Shown here one piece after another: positions 1-9,899 of a DNA stretch of 34,093 bases. Position 1 is the first letter of the stretch; the number at the start of each line of letters is the position of its first letter. The position numbers were made by a program, and so were the translations under genes. The notes under the pieces are model-generated. The model ran no database searches. It saw nothing but the letters and a program-made list of their open reading frames with translations, and was not told the DNA's origin. Source of the DNA: Gammaproteobacteria bacterium (GTDB lineage Bacteria; Pseudomonadota; Gammaproteobacteria; Pseudomonadales; Azotimanducaceae); the NCBI GenBank assembly GCA_027292925.1, contig JAPUGI010000202.1, positions 1-34,093 of the forward strand. The letters are read 5' to 3'.

Positions 1-291
1 TCGCAGCTTTCTTCACTTTAGTCGCCCGCACAAAACGATACACTGGAATTTTATGTGTTAACGTCTTAACGATCAATCCCAAATACAAATAATTTGTGAG
101 AGATTACTTACGCAAATTCATGATTTTATTAATTAAAACAGAGGATATTTAGCTGAAAAGGGCGGCCATCTCGAGTTTGCGACCGTTCGTCGGAGGTTGC
201 TTTTATGATAATTGAGGAGTTAGATCAGTTAAGATTTTCGCACGTTTCTTTAGTTCGTGTATGTTCTCTAGCAAAATTTTGTGAAAATAAT

Positions 292-981
292 TCATGTATT
301 TTTGCAAAAACGTGAAAATTGATCAGAATTGGGTAAATATGGACACACCATGGGTAGGAAGTTTTGCTTCTCCAATATCGCTGCCATTGTATTTCTGCGT
401 CCGGGTGCCCGGCTGAGCATGCCGCGAATTGCGGTATCGCGAACCAACTCTCGCATTTGACCAGACAACTGCGCCCAATTTCGAAGGCCGGTTCTAACAA
501 CAAGAATCTGCACCAGGGGCTCCCAGGGTCCTAGCCTCACCGATTGCACTAGTGCCTCTTCGAATTCCGGGTCCAATTCCCCTAACTGCGATTTAACCTC
601 GGCAATGATCGCCCATGAAACGGACCCAACTGGCCTCAGCTTACTAGCCTGGGTGTAGTGGTGGAGTGCCGACTGTAGATTCTCCTTTCGATTTTGTAAT
701 TTATCTAGAGCTCTGAATTCATAAAATCGACCAAGGTTCATGTATGTTGACGGATTACCAGAATTGAACTTGTGACTAATGGAGAGGTAAGACTCAACTC
801 TATTCCTGTTATCTTCTATTTTTTCGATTGCCTTTGGCCACTGATCTATTTCTGCTTCAGCCATTGCATCATATATTCCTGAAATGCCAATTCGGAATGC
901 GTTCCATGTTGAAACCAATAAGAAACCAGTTACAAAAACTATAGCCCCATATCTGATTAACAATTCAACTGGTGTTGCCAT
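292..981 (-). CDS. VpsP-like / TPR-containing polysaccharide biosynthesis-associated membrane protein
   Basis: 229 aa ORF with an N-terminal TM segment and TPR-like helices (NPSTYMNLGRFYEFRALDKLQ...ALHHYTQASKLRPVGSVSWAIIAEVKSQLGE); directly abuts the Wzz-like gene. Confidence 0.55.
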   Translation of the reverse strand: MATPVELLIRYGAIVFVTGFLLVSTWNAFRIGISGIYDAMAEAEIDQWPKAIEKIEDNRNRVESYLSISHKFNSGNPSTYMNLGRFYEFRALDKLQNRKENLQSALHHYTQASKLRPVGSVSWAIIAEVKSQLGELDPEFEEALVQSVRLGPWEPLVQILVVRTGLRNWAQLSGQMRELVRDTAIRGMLSRAPGRRNTMAAILEKQNFLPMVCPYLPNSDQFSRFCKNT

Positions 982-2223
982 CTAGGTCTCCGAAACCGAA
1001 ACATGCTCCTTCCAGTAAATCAATATAACCATCAGCAAGCCAGTTGTTAAAAAAAAGGAAAATAGAATCAGCGTCACTCTCGGCGTGGTTGGATCGTTGG
1101 GAACTGCCGCCGCAGAAAATCTAAATTCATTTTTTCTTGAGCCATCATTAGAATATCCAACTTCGAAGTTCCTTCGCGCGGTATCAACGTCCAAACGAAG
1201 GACTTTTGTTCGCGTGTCCAGCACATGGAGTGATTTCTGTCTATCTTTTTGATCAGATATCCTGAGGACCAGCGACTGCTCAACACGGATCATTGCCTGC
1301 AACTGATCTTCGAGTCGAGCCAACACGTTGGTAGTTTGCTGACTGAGTAGATAATCGGTTTCGGTTATCTCGGCGTTTAGTGCAATCATCTTAAGATGTT
1401 GACTGCCATATCGCGTCGCCATCTCCTTCCAGCGAATCGCTAGTTCCTCTTTTTTCTGCCGCGTTTTACTTAAGTCTGGATCCTGGATCATCACAGCGTC
1501 TTGAGCCATAAGTTCTGGATTTTCGATTCGCAATTGCTTGAGCCGTGTCAAAATTACTTTTTGTTCAGCTATTTCTATCCGCTGTGAGGTTAGCTCATTC
1601 TCCAGCCCCTCGAGTTCTGATTCCAAAGATAGCAGATGGTGTGCAGAAGACTCAGCGCCGGGTTTTTCTGATATATAATCGAGCAATTCTTGCTCAGCAA
1701 GTTCTAGCTCGCGTGATAATGCTAAAGTCCTTTCAATATTTTCCGGATAATCGAGACCTAAATAGGTACGCGCAACAAGATTAGCTACATTGGCTGAAAG
1801 TTGTTGATCCGGGGAATCAAAGCTGATGTCAATCCACATGGACTTTTCACCCTTTGCAACAGTTAGGTTCTCCTGAATTTGAGAAACAATATATTCACTG
1901 GTATATGCAAAACCTCCGTCATCCAGACGATCCGACCGGCCCGAGTAGAATTTTTCAAGACCCGGGATCCATGAGATAAACCCGAATCCTTGTGTAGCCG
2001 GATCGGGAATTTGCCTGGAAAAATCTATTTCCCCACTATCTACGATTTTCTGGATAAGATCTGCTGACCCGAGGTACAGGATGTCAGCTTGAATCTGTTC
2101 ACCGTTTGCCACAACTGTTGCAGTAGCTCGATAGATAGGAGTCTGGCTAAATACGAATATGGACGCTAAAAACGTTACCACTGTCGATGTAGCGAATATG
2201 TTCCAGGCGTAGCGTTTATACAT
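982..2223 (-). CDS. Wzz/GumC-type polysaccharide chain-length determinant protein
   Basis: 413 aa, N- and C-terminal TM helices, long coiled-coil centre, terminal PNDPTTPRVTLILFSFFLTTGLLMVILIYWKEHV typical of Wzz/GumC proteins. Confidence 0.8.
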   Translation of the reverse strand: MYKRYAWNIFATSTVVTFLASIFVFSQTPIYRATATVVANGEQIQADILYLGSADLIQKIVDSGEIDFSRQIPDPATQGFGFISWIPGLEKFYSGRSDRLDDGGFAYTSEYIVSQIQENLTVAKGEKSMWIDISFDSPDQQLSANVANLVARTYLGLDYPENIERTLALSRELELAEQELLDYISEKPGAESSAHHLLSLESELEGLENELTSQRIEIAEQKVILTRLKQLRIENPELMAQDAVMIQDPDLSKTRQKKEELAIRWKEMATRYGSQHLKMIALNAEITETDYLLSQQTTNVLARLEDQLQAMIRVEQSLVLRISDQKDRQKSLHVLDTRTKVLRLDVDTARRNFEVGYSNDGSRKNEFRFSAAAVPNDPTTPRVTLILFSFFLTTGLLMVILIYWKEHVSVSET

Positions 2224-2490
2224 GTTCTCTAGCCACTCAGGCTCATTGCACTGCTTGCTAATTTTGATCTTCGGATTATTGCAAAATTACCACAAGCTCA
2301 GGACAATCGTACTATAGGGCATAAGACGCAGACCAGCCTCGTTGAAATGGTGAACCATCGAGACTGTCTCAAGGCTTTCTCACAAGGAAAAACACCGGGC
2401 CTGCTTCGACAGCAGTCAGTCAAGTATTTCCCAGGTATTCATTGGCTTCATTGTTTCCTAACTATCCGATTTAAAATAAGCTTACAGTCA

Positions 2491-3636
2491 ATGAGCACAA
2501 ACATAAAAATCCTTCAGGTCTGCAACACCGACTTCTACCTTAAAAATTTTCTCACACCGCTTATTCTAGCGCTTCGGGATAGAGGCTACACAGTCGAGTG
2601 TTTAACAGAGGGAACATGCTGGATCGGACATCTGGTAGATCAAGGTATTCGGATTCACAACTTTCACTTTCCACCCAAGGCTTCACCCTGGCAGTTTCTT
2701 CTTGCGATACAGCGAATGAAATCCATTATCAAGGATTCAGGTTTCCATATCGTTAACGGTCACAATCGCAATTCCAGTATCGTATCTCGAGTCGCATCAT
2801 TGATGGCTGGGATCCCGATCAATCTGTATACCGCCAATGGCTTCTACTACCATGATAATCAATCGGCACTAGTCAACAAATTCTCTGAGTTGTTTGAAGG
2901 TGCTATGGCGAAATTTACTACTTACACACTCAGCCAGAGTGAAGAAGATACTATTCGTATGATTTGTAACGGGTGGATTCGGCCGGATAGAATTCGCACG
3001 ATTGGTAATGGGGTTGATGCACAACGGTTTTCACCGAGACCGAAAGCTAGCGTTTCCTTGAGCTCAGAAAAACTTCGTGTGTGCGCAAGCGGCAGGTTGG
3101 TTTCAGGGAAGGGATTCGAGGACATACTAAGAGCAATTTCAATTACTAAAAACCGCGAAAATATTGAGTTGGTTTTTATCGGAGGCAACATTGTTCAGGA
3201 CATTTCACCTTCACTAGAGGAGTTAACAGGTCTTATCTCATCACTTGGACTGAAGGATCAGGTCCGCATCACTGGTATGGTTGATAACGTAGAAGAATAC
3301 CTAAATAACTCTGACCTATTCATACATTCATCTTACGTGGAAGGTATGCCGCGGTCTTTGCTGGAGGCAATGAGCATAGGACTTCCCTGTATCGCTACAA
3401 GAATAAGGGGGGCAAGGGAGATAATTGATGATCGTACGAATGGATTCATTTATGAGTCTCATAACTTCCATGAACTAGCCGATGTGATTGATGAACTTTT
3501 TTTGGACAAAAATCTCAGAGGAAGCGCAGGTAAGAATGCTCGCGATACTGTTCTGGAAAAATTTCAAGAGAAAGACTACGTACAACGACAGGTTCAGGCG
3601 ATGGAAGATTTGTTGAAGGAGAAAGGATTTCTTTGA
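2491..3636 (+). CDS. Glycosyltransferase family 4
   Basis: GT4 features: LQVCNTDFYLKNFLTPLILALRDRGYTVECL, GNGVDAQRFSP, GRLVSGKGFEDILRAI, HSSYVEGMPRSLLEAMSIGLPCIATRIRGAREII. The ORF track start is 2347; the ATG at 2491 fits the fold better. Confidence 0.9.
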   Translation: MSTNIKILQVCNTDFYLKNFLTPLILALRDRGYTVECLTEGTCWIGHLVDQGIRIHNFHFPPKASPWQFLLAIQRMKSIIKDSGFHIVNGHNRNSSIVSRVASLMAGIPINLYTANGFYYHDNQSALVNKFSELFEGAMAKFTTYTLSQSEEDTIRMICNGWIRPDRIRTIGNGVDAQRFSPRPKASVSLSSEKLRVCASGRLVSGKGFEDILRAISITKNRENIELVFIGGNIVQDISPSLEELTGLISSLGLKDQVRITGMVDNVEEYLNNSDLFIHSSYVEGMPRSLLEAMSIGLPCIATRIRGAREIIDDRTNGFIYESHNFHELADVIDELFLDKNLRGSAGKNARDTVLEKFQEKDYVQRQVQAMEDLLKEKGFL

Positions 3637-3648
3637 GGGTAGGTAAAA

Positions 3649-3730
3649 TTACTTCACCCAATCCCCAACTAGTCATCCAGATTAAATGTCGGCTCGTAAG
3701 CCTTAGTCGGTTAGGATAGGCCTCAACCAC
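3649..3730 (-). pseudogene. Decayed C-terminal fragment of an NAD-dependent sugar epimerase/dehydratase
   Basis: The reverse strand reads VEAYPNRL / (frameshift) AYEPTFNLDD / (frameshift) GDWVK*. It aligns base-by-base with the fragment at 5149-5283 (GYEPTFSLEEGLRDWLK*). Confidence 0.5.
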
Positions 3731-3732
3731 CT

Positions 3733-5043
3733 GTGCAATCACCAATGTCGACACAACCAGCTATCTCTAACTTCTCAAATCCTGCAATATTTTCTATTTA
3801 TATCGTCGCGCTTTTTGTGATGCCTTTACCGTTTGGAAGCAATCGTGACTGGGCATGGCCTTTTATCACGGTTGTGTTTTGTTTGCTGGTTTTAATCCTG
3901 ATTGCTATGCCTGAAACAAGAAGGCTATTGATACGTTCGATGTCTTCGCGCATCAGCGTACTTGCGTTTCTTCTGCTGACGTTATGGATGACATACCAGT
4001 TGTTCGGCATACCCTACGTAGCTTCTCCCATTTCCATCGATCATTTTTCCACCTATAAGGATCTCCTGAAAACCGTAACCTATGGTTGCCTATTTGTAGC
4101 GACGATTGGATTCGCTGACAGCAGGACGAAAGTTTCTATTATCCTGTATACGATTGTTCTGGCTGGCATCCTTCAGGCGCTCATTGGTATCTACTCGATT
4201 TTGCTTGGTTATACACTCAATGCTCGGGGTACGTTTCCAAGTTACAACCACTTTGCCGGTTATCTGGAAATGGCACTGTCCCTGGGAGTAGGCCTGATGA
4301 TTGCCATGCAAACAAGTACTAACAACCCTGGTCACGCCAGGTGGATTGGATTCATAGACACAATCACGGGTCCCAAGGGCAGGCTGAGACTCGTGCTGGT
4401 CATTATGGTGACTGGCCTCGTGATGAGCACTTCGCGCATGGGCAATATCGCCTTCCTATCCAGCATCTTGATAACGGCGTTCCTTTCGATATCAATCACA
4501 CGACGTGTCAATAAAACAACTGCCATATTCCTGATCAGCATCCTGATTATTGATGTTGCGATTATCGGCAATTACTTTGGCTTTGAACGGATCAGCAGGC
4601 GTATCCAGCATATTGCAGTCGACGCTACTGCCCGGGCCGAGATCAATCAGTATAGTTGGCGAATTTTCGGCGATCATCCCTGGGTGGGAACAGGTGCAGG
4701 TACTTACGAATACATTTTCCCGCAATACAGACAGCAGGAAGTCGCTGCTCGGGTTACCAACGCTGAAAACGATTACTTCGAGTTTCTAGTCGAGCTAGGC
4801 ATCATCGGCACGTTGCCCCTTATCATGATCGTCTGTCTCGGGATCTCCATGCAGATTCGTTTGCTCAGGAACAGGGAGTCGCAATTTGTAAGAGGTATCG
4901 CCTTTGGTTGTCTAATGGGAACGGTTTCACTGTTAATACACTCCGCCGCTGATTTTAATCTGCAGATTCCGTCAAACGCGGCGTTGTTTGTATTGCTGCT
5001 GGCGTTACCCCAGGCCATGGGAGAACGGCTAAACGAATTTTAA
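3733..5043 (+). CDS. O-antigen ligase/polymerase family membrane protein (Wzy_C-like)
   Basis: About 10 hydrophobic segments; GTFPSYNHFAGYLEMALSLGVGL and WRIFGDHPWVGTGAGTYEYIFPQYR...AENDYFEFLVELGIIG are characteristic of Wzy_C. GTG at 3733 or ATG at 3745. Confidence 0.85.
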   Translation: MQSPMSTQPAISNFSNPAIFSIYIVALFVMPLPFGSNRDWAWPFITVVFCLLVLILIAMPETRRLLIRSMSSRISVLAFLLLTLWMTYQLFGIPYVASPISIDHFSTYKDLLKTVTYGCLFVATIGFADSRTKVSIILYTIVLAGILQALIGIYSILLGYTLNARGTFPSYNHFAGYLEMALSLGVGLMIAMQTSTNNPGHARWIGFIDTITGPKGRLRLVLVIMVTGLVMSTSRMGNIAFLSSILITAFLSISITRRVNKTTAIFLISILIIDVAIIGNYFGFERISRRIQHIAVDATARAEINQYSWRIFGDHPWVGTGAGTYEYIFPQYRQQEVAARVTNAENDYFEFLVELGIIGTLPLIMIVCLGISMQIRLLRNRESQFVRGIAFGCLMGTVSLLIHSAADFNLQIPSNAALFVLLLALPQAMGERLNEF

Positions 5044-5148
5044 CGATTGCTGCAAGAACACCTACGGATCCATCGATTCAGACTGAAACTGCCCGCCCGG
5101 CAGTCATCAGCTCACCTTCATGTAAAGTTTCGCTAACCCCACAACCGC

Positions 5149-5283
5149 TTACTTGAGCCAATCCCGCAACCCCTCTTCAAGACTGAATGTCGGTTCGTAA
5201 CCCAATAATTCGTTTACTTTCTCAATAGACGCCAGAGAGTAGCGAACATCTCCAGCTCTAAATGCCTTGTATATGGGGTCTGG
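5149..5283 (-). pseudogene. Truncated NAD-dependent sugar epimerase (C-terminal ~45 aa only)
   Basis: Reverse strand translation PDPIYKAFRAGDVRYSLASIEKVNELLGYEPTFSLEEGLRDWLK*, the typical C-terminus of UDP-sugar 4-epimerases. An in-frame TAA lies immediately upstream and no N-terminal part is present. Confidence 0.75.
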
Positions 5284-5340
5284 TTATTCTGCAAAAGCCA
5301 CCCTTGGCCGGACATCTATTCGGGACTCTATTTTGACCAC

Positions 5341-7179
5341 TCAGCTTCCCGCGCCGTCCGGGTTGAATATATTTTCCTTCAGTTCTTCTCGATCCAGAAA
5401 CGGATACATATCTTCCAGGCTCGGAGATACAATTGTACCGTCAGCTAACTGTCGGGAACTAATTCTTGGTTCCAGTCCCTGTTCGGGGTCGAGTATGACT
5501 TCCAATAGTCCAGGGCCATCGTGCGCTAAAAAGCGCTCCAGGTCCTCATCGAATTCATGTTCTTCAATGCGAGATGCGGGTATTCCATAGGCTTCTGCGA
5601 GTTTGGAAAAATCCGGGAAGCCTATTCCCGAATGCCGACTTTCACCAGATCGCCTGTTAAAAAAATTAGTCTGTGAGCTGCGAATTGAAAGATAACCATC
5701 GTTATTGAGTACAATAATTTTTATCGGTATCTGACCACTTGCGATGGTCTGAAGTTCCTGGGAATTAAGCATTATGCTTCCATCACCGGCCAGGCAAATT
5801 ACTCTCTTTTGCTGCCCCCGATCTGCGACAGCACCGTAGTAGCTACCGATGGCGGCAGGTAAATCGTAGCCCATGGATGCACTGCCCGAGTTAGAAAATA
5901 GGCGCTGACCAGCTTTAATCTCTGCAACCTGGAACGCTACGATGCAAGCTGTAGAGTTTCCAGTGACCACAATATCGTCACTCTCCAGTAACTCAAATAA
6001 CCTGGAGACAAAATGGTAAGCGTTGATGGGGCGTGATGAATCGCGTTGATGTGGCAGTACCGACGGATAACGTAAAGTTCGATTCCGGCACCAGCCTAAC
6101 CAATTTTCATGGTCGCTCGCATGGTGGTTACTTTTTTGCAATTGAATCGACAGTTCCCGGCAGAAAGAAGCCGCATCGGCAAGTAGTGGTTGATCGGGCT
6201 GGTATGTCGGTTTGGAGAATTCAGCAGAATCTATGTCAACCTGAATCACGAATGCTTTTTTTGCAAAGTTTTCCCAGTTGTAGCTGGTTTGCCTGATGTT
6301 AAGACGTGATCCGATGACGATTAACAGATCGGCGTTCTGCACAACGAAATTGCCGGGTCGCGTTCCGATGGTGCCTGGTCGTCCGCAATAAAGCGGGTGG
6401 TCCGATGCAATAATATCGTGAGTCCAGGCTGTCGTAACAGGGATGCCAGCAACATTGATGAGTTGACTAAAATCCGCAATGGCGTTAGCTAGACGAATAC
6501 CACTACCAGCCATGAACACGGGGCTTTTTGCGTTTCTTATTCTCTCTGCGATTTCGCCGCAGACCCTGGACAGGTCTTCTTCTGCCAAAACTTCATTCTC
6601 GGATGGGAATTCACCTGGATCAAAATGCGGTAGTAATTTCGTATCAACTAACGATGATTGGATGTCTATTGGGATATCTAGCCAGACTGGCCCCGGTCTG
6701 CCATGGTTGGTTAAAAACCAGGCTTTTTCCAATTCGTAAGCGACCTGTTCGGGATCCAGCAGCACCGATGAATACTTCGTTATTGGCGCGGCAATTTTTG
6801 TTATTTCTGCCTCCTGATCGCCTAATTGCCTGAGGTGTTCTACAGGATTGGCGGCGAGCAAGGTTTCTCGTTTTACCTGCCCGGACAGCACTAACATTGC
6901 AATGGAGTCGGTCCATGCACCAAAAACTCCGTTTAGTGCATTAATGCCACCAGGTCCAGCGGTGACGATGGCAACCCCGGGCATCCTCGATAATCTTGCT
7001 TCTCCTTCAGCCGACATTGCACATGCCTGTTCATGGTGTTGATAGACCACCTGGATTTTTGCGTGATGCCCGAACGCATCGTTGAGAAACATTGCGCCCC
7101 CACCTGTCAGCGAGAACACATGGGAAATACCCCACTCTGAAAGTCGGTCAGCTATATACTCTGAAACCCTTATGTTCAT
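5341..7179 (-). CDS. Thiamine pyrophosphate-binding, acetolactate-synthase-like enzyme
   Basis: GDGSIMLNSQELQTIASGQIPIKIIVLNN matches the GDG...NN TPP motif; HHEQ contains the catalytic Glu. Start taken at MNIRVSEYIADRLSEWGISHVF (the ORF track begins at 7239). Confidence 0.88.
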   Translation of the reverse strand: MNIRVSEYIADRLSEWGISHVFSLTGGGAMFLNDAFGHHAKIQVVYQHHEQACAMSAEGEARLSRMPGVAIVTAGPGGINALNGVFGAWTDSIAMLVLSGQVKRETLLAANPVEHLRQLGDQEAEITKIAAPITKYSSVLLDPEQVAYELEKAWFLTNHGRPGPVWLDIPIDIQSSLVDTKLLPHFDPGEFPSENEVLAEEDLSRVCGEIAERIRNAKSPVFMAGSGIRLANAIADFSQLINVAGIPVTTAWTHDIIASDHPLYCGRPGTIGTRPGNFVVQNADLLIVIGSRLNIRQTSYNWENFAKKAFVIQVDIDSAEFSKPTYQPDQPLLADAASFCRELSIQLQKSNHHASDHENWLGWCRNRTLRYPSVLPHQRDSSRPINAYHFVSRLFELLESDDIVVTGNSTACIVAFQVAEIKAGQRLFSNSGSASMGYDLPAAIGSYYGAVADRGQQKRVICLAGDGSIMLNSQELQTIASGQIPIKIIVLNNDGYLSIRSSQTNFFNRRSGESRHSGIGFPDFSKLAEAYGIPASRIEEHEFDEDLERFLAHDGPGLLEVILDPEQGLEPRISSRQLADGTIVSPSLEDMYPFLDREELKENIFNPDGAGS

Positions 7180-7239
7180 AGTCGTCCTGGTATTTCTAAT
7201 TCTGGGAGGTCTATAACTCAAAGCAGCGGGTTCATACAA

Positions 7240-8439
7240 TCAGACAATAATAATCTCTAATTGTGGTGCTGAACGCCTAATTTGATCCACAACTGTTGCA
7301 GCATTTAACGCTATGGCGACAACCATTGTCGCTCCTTGCTCCATGGCCATGCGCATGCCTGCTTGATCCGGATAGACCATGACATTGCCTATCGTTTTAC
7401 CCTGTTTCCCAGCATCGTTGTCGATTATTCCTATCAAGTTGGCCTGTGCCAACAGAGAATTTGCCAGCATTCTTCGCCCGTGGCTGCCTGCTCCCCAAAT
7501 GATAACAGGTGTTTGATGGTGCACTAAATCTCGCAAAAATTTGTTGTACGGCATTTTAGTCGAAACTTCACTACTTTGGTGTACATAGGTCCGAATTTTA
7601 TCCGCGGTCCTGATTGAAGGGCTTTGATCGGCAGGTTCTTTTTGCAAACCCAACCACACACCGAGCGCTGGATAAGATGATGTGGCTCCCACATCAAGGT
7701 ATTTCTGGTGCGACTTGATCACGCTCAGGCCGGTATGAAAGCCAAGCATTTTGATCGCGTCCAGGTCACAGTGGTTAATGTGCTCCGGGTCGAAGAAGTA
7801 AAATGGAGGAAAGCCATCTACCGAGTATTGCGAGGCATCAGGTACTTCAATATAAAGTTTTCCCGTAGCGGACAATCTTTTCGTTGCGGCTTTGGTGCAT
7901 TCGCGCATGTCATAGACATGTTCTAATACGTGGGAGAGTATGATCAGGTCACATACTCTTGGGTCCAAGTCCCATTCAGAGTCTTCCAACGTTGCGACGC
8001 AAGCTTCAATCCCCCGTGCCCGGATCGCCTCCACACAGGCTGGAGATGGGTCGATACCATACAGATTGGTATAGCCGCGTCGTTTGAATTCCACCAAAAC
8101 TCCACCCTTTGCCGCACCGATGTCTAGAATCGCTTGATCCTTCGGCACGCCGTCCGTCAGTTCATCCACAAGGCTGGCTATACGCTTTTGATCGAGGATA
8201 GTGTCTCCCGATCCGCTGGCATTTAAGCTCGATTCATACTTCGTTGCCTCTGCATAGTATTTACGGTAGTCAGACGCCCTGGCATGAGATCTTGCGAATA
8301 CGAAGCCGCATGCACTGCACGAAGCGATTGTTGTGTTGCCGGGTAGCGGGGAGCCCTCATCCAGGCAATACTTCTGGTTCCATATGTCGTTCGCTTCTGT
8401 ATGTGAGCAAACTGGACAGCCACGAAGTGAAGCTGTCAT
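7240..8439 (-). CDS. Class I SAM-dependent methyltransferase with N-terminal zinc-binding domain and C-terminal Rossmann-like domain
   Basis: N-terminal CPVCSH...CSACGFVFA; SAM motif ILDIGAAKGGVLVEF; DLIILSHVLEHV; C-terminal VIIWGAGSHGRRML...IIDNDAGKQGKTIGN. Confidence 0.82.
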   Translation of the reverse strand: MTASLRGCPVCSHTEANDIWNQKYCLDEGSPLPGNTTIASCSACGFVFARSHARASDYRKYYAEATKYESSLNASGSGDTILDQKRIASLVDELTDGVPKDQAILDIGAAKGGVLVEFKRRGYTNLYGIDPSPACVEAIRARGIEACVATLEDSEWDLDPRVCDLIILSHVLEHVYDMRECTKAATKRLSATGKLYIEVPDASQYSVDGFPPFYFFDPEHINHCDLDAIKMLGFHTGLSVIKSHQKYLDVGATSSYPALGVWLGLQKEPADQSPSIRTADKIRTYVHQSSEVSTKMPYNKFLRDLVHHQTPVIIWGAGSHGRRMLANSLLAQANLIGIIDNDAGKQGKTIGNVMVYPDQAGMRMAMEQGATMVVAIALNAATVVDQIRRSAPQLEIIIV

Positions 8440-9485
8440 GCGGGAACTGCATACAGGACTGTATCAAATCCATTACAGCCATGACTTCTGATGTAAAAGT
8501 GGTAGTTCAGATCAAACTGATGAATCATTAGTAAAAGAATCCATAGGTCATCCGGTTTGTGATACGTGCTGATAGCAAGAACAGGTTTATACTTGCTGAT
8601 CAAATTTTCAGCGCCTCTGATACTTGCTGCTTCCGCTCCTTCGACATCCATCTTGATCAAGGTAGGTGCAAAGTTTTTGCAGGCACTGTCCAGGCTTTCC
8701 ACCTTGATGGTAATTTCTCCGCGTTGATCTATATGAGAAGCTCCGGTGCCGAGATTCGAGAATCGAATTGTCCCCGTGCGATCATAAGTGCCGGTGTTTA
8801 TTGCTTCTCCCAATCCATTTGACTGAAGATAGTTATCCAACCTTGAAAAGCTCTCCGGGTCGGGTTCGAAAGCGATCACTTTTTCGAATTCATAACCCCT
8901 GGCGATTAAGTTTCGGATTGTATCGCCGTCATAGGCACCGCAATCGATCATTCTGATTGGTTGCGAATATGGGGGTAATCCGTCCGGTGCATACTGCCCG
9001 GAGGCATCAGGTGTGCTCAAACCAACGTAATCGCCGTGACTCCGTAAGGCGATTTGTTCGGCAAACAAGCGCCGACTGGTATCGTCATCCAACAAATTAT
9101 AAGCACTGTTGATTTCTGATTGTTTCGAGCGCCATTCGAAATGGGGTGATAGCCAGTAGGGTTCCTGGGGTAGCCATCTTTCCTGTTGACAGAACTGCCA
9201 CAGCGTAGCGATATTAGAGTAGCCTGATTGGTTGAGGATCTTCAGAATCTCGGCGATGGGTGATTGATAATTGTGAACCGCTATTACCACCTGATCTTCT
9301 GGATTTGAAAACCGTTCCCGAGCATCCTCTAACTGGTAGACGTTGACCCCGCAGACATTGTCCAGTTCGGCACCTCTTCGATCAATGAAACAAACCGGTT
9401 TTCTGTCGACGGAAATCAAATAGTTGAGTACTTCTACGCCCAATCCACCTGCACCGTAGATCAGAATTCGACGATTAATGGTCAT
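8436..9485 (-). CDS. FkbM family methyltransferase with N-terminal PglD-like Rossmann domain
   Basis: N-terminal ILIYGAGGLGVEVLNYL...FIDRRG; FkbM motifs MIDCGAYDGDTIRNL, VIAFEPDPESF, LIKMDVEGAEAASIRGAE. Confidence 0.85.
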   Translation of the reverse strand: MTINRRILIYGAGGLGVEVLNYLISVDRKPVCFIDRRGAELDNVCGVNVYQLEDARERFSNPEDQVVIAVHNYQSPIAEILKILNQSGYSNIATLWQFCQQERWLPQEPYWLSPHFEWRSKQSEINSAYNLLDDDTSRRLFAEQIALRSHGDYVGLSTPDASGQYAPDGLPPYSQPIRMIDCGAYDGDTIRNLIARGYEFEKVIAFEPDPESFSRLDNYLQSNGLGEAINTGTYDRTGTIRFSNLGTGASHIDQRGEITIKVESLDSACKNFAPTLIKMDVEGAEAASIRGAENLISKYKPVLAISTYHKPDDLWILLLMIHQFDLNYHFYIRSHGCNGFDTVLYAVPA

Positions 9486-9885
9486 GTAGTTTTCTCTCGG
9501 TCTTATAGACGAAGTGCTTCATTAAGAGGTAAACGATTGCAGCCATGGGTAATATCAGGATTAAGCCTGAGATATATGGATTCAAGCCTGCAAGATCCAG
9601 CAGCCAAAGAAAAAACACAGTGATCAGATATTGTAGGGAGTAGACCAGGAGAAATAGTTGTAGTTGCTTAATATTAATGGGGTTTGCATCAAAAACGAAT
9701 TTACTCGTGTTCACGAAATTGAATAAGACGCCCAGAATGGTTCCAAACAATGCAGCCCATGCGTAATGGAATCCCAGGAACAATAAGCCAGCATAGCAAC
9801 CGTAACCAAACAGCGTGTTAATGCCGCCTATGATGAGAAATCTTAGGGGACGGGGAAACTCCATCCAGCTTTGTTTGCTAGACAT
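9475..9885 (-). CDS. GtrA-like membrane protein
   Basis: 136 aa with four TM segments; RFLIIGGINTLFGYGCYAGLLFLG...FNFVNTSKFVF is the GtrA family signature. Confidence 0.82.
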   Translation of the reverse strand: MSSKQSWMEFPRPLRFLIIGGINTLFGYGCYAGLLFLGFHYAWAALFGTILGVLFNFVNTSKFVFDANPINIKQLQLFLLVYSLQYLITVFFLWLLDLAGLNPYISGLILILPMAAIVYLLMKHFVYKTERKLHDH

Positions 9886-9899
9886 GTAAACTTCAACCT

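Noticed and set aside
1-222. Possible gene or regulatory element at the left edge
   Set aside because: AT-rich with no convincing ORF, tRNA or JUMPstart/ops-like motif visible by eye.
225-503. 92 aa minus-strand ORF
   Set aside because: Overlaps the VpsP-like CDS in another frame, no domain features.
5267-5590. 107 aa plus-strand ORF
   Set aside because: Spans the epimerase remnant and the antisense of the TPP enzyme C-terminus; Ser-rich shadow translation.
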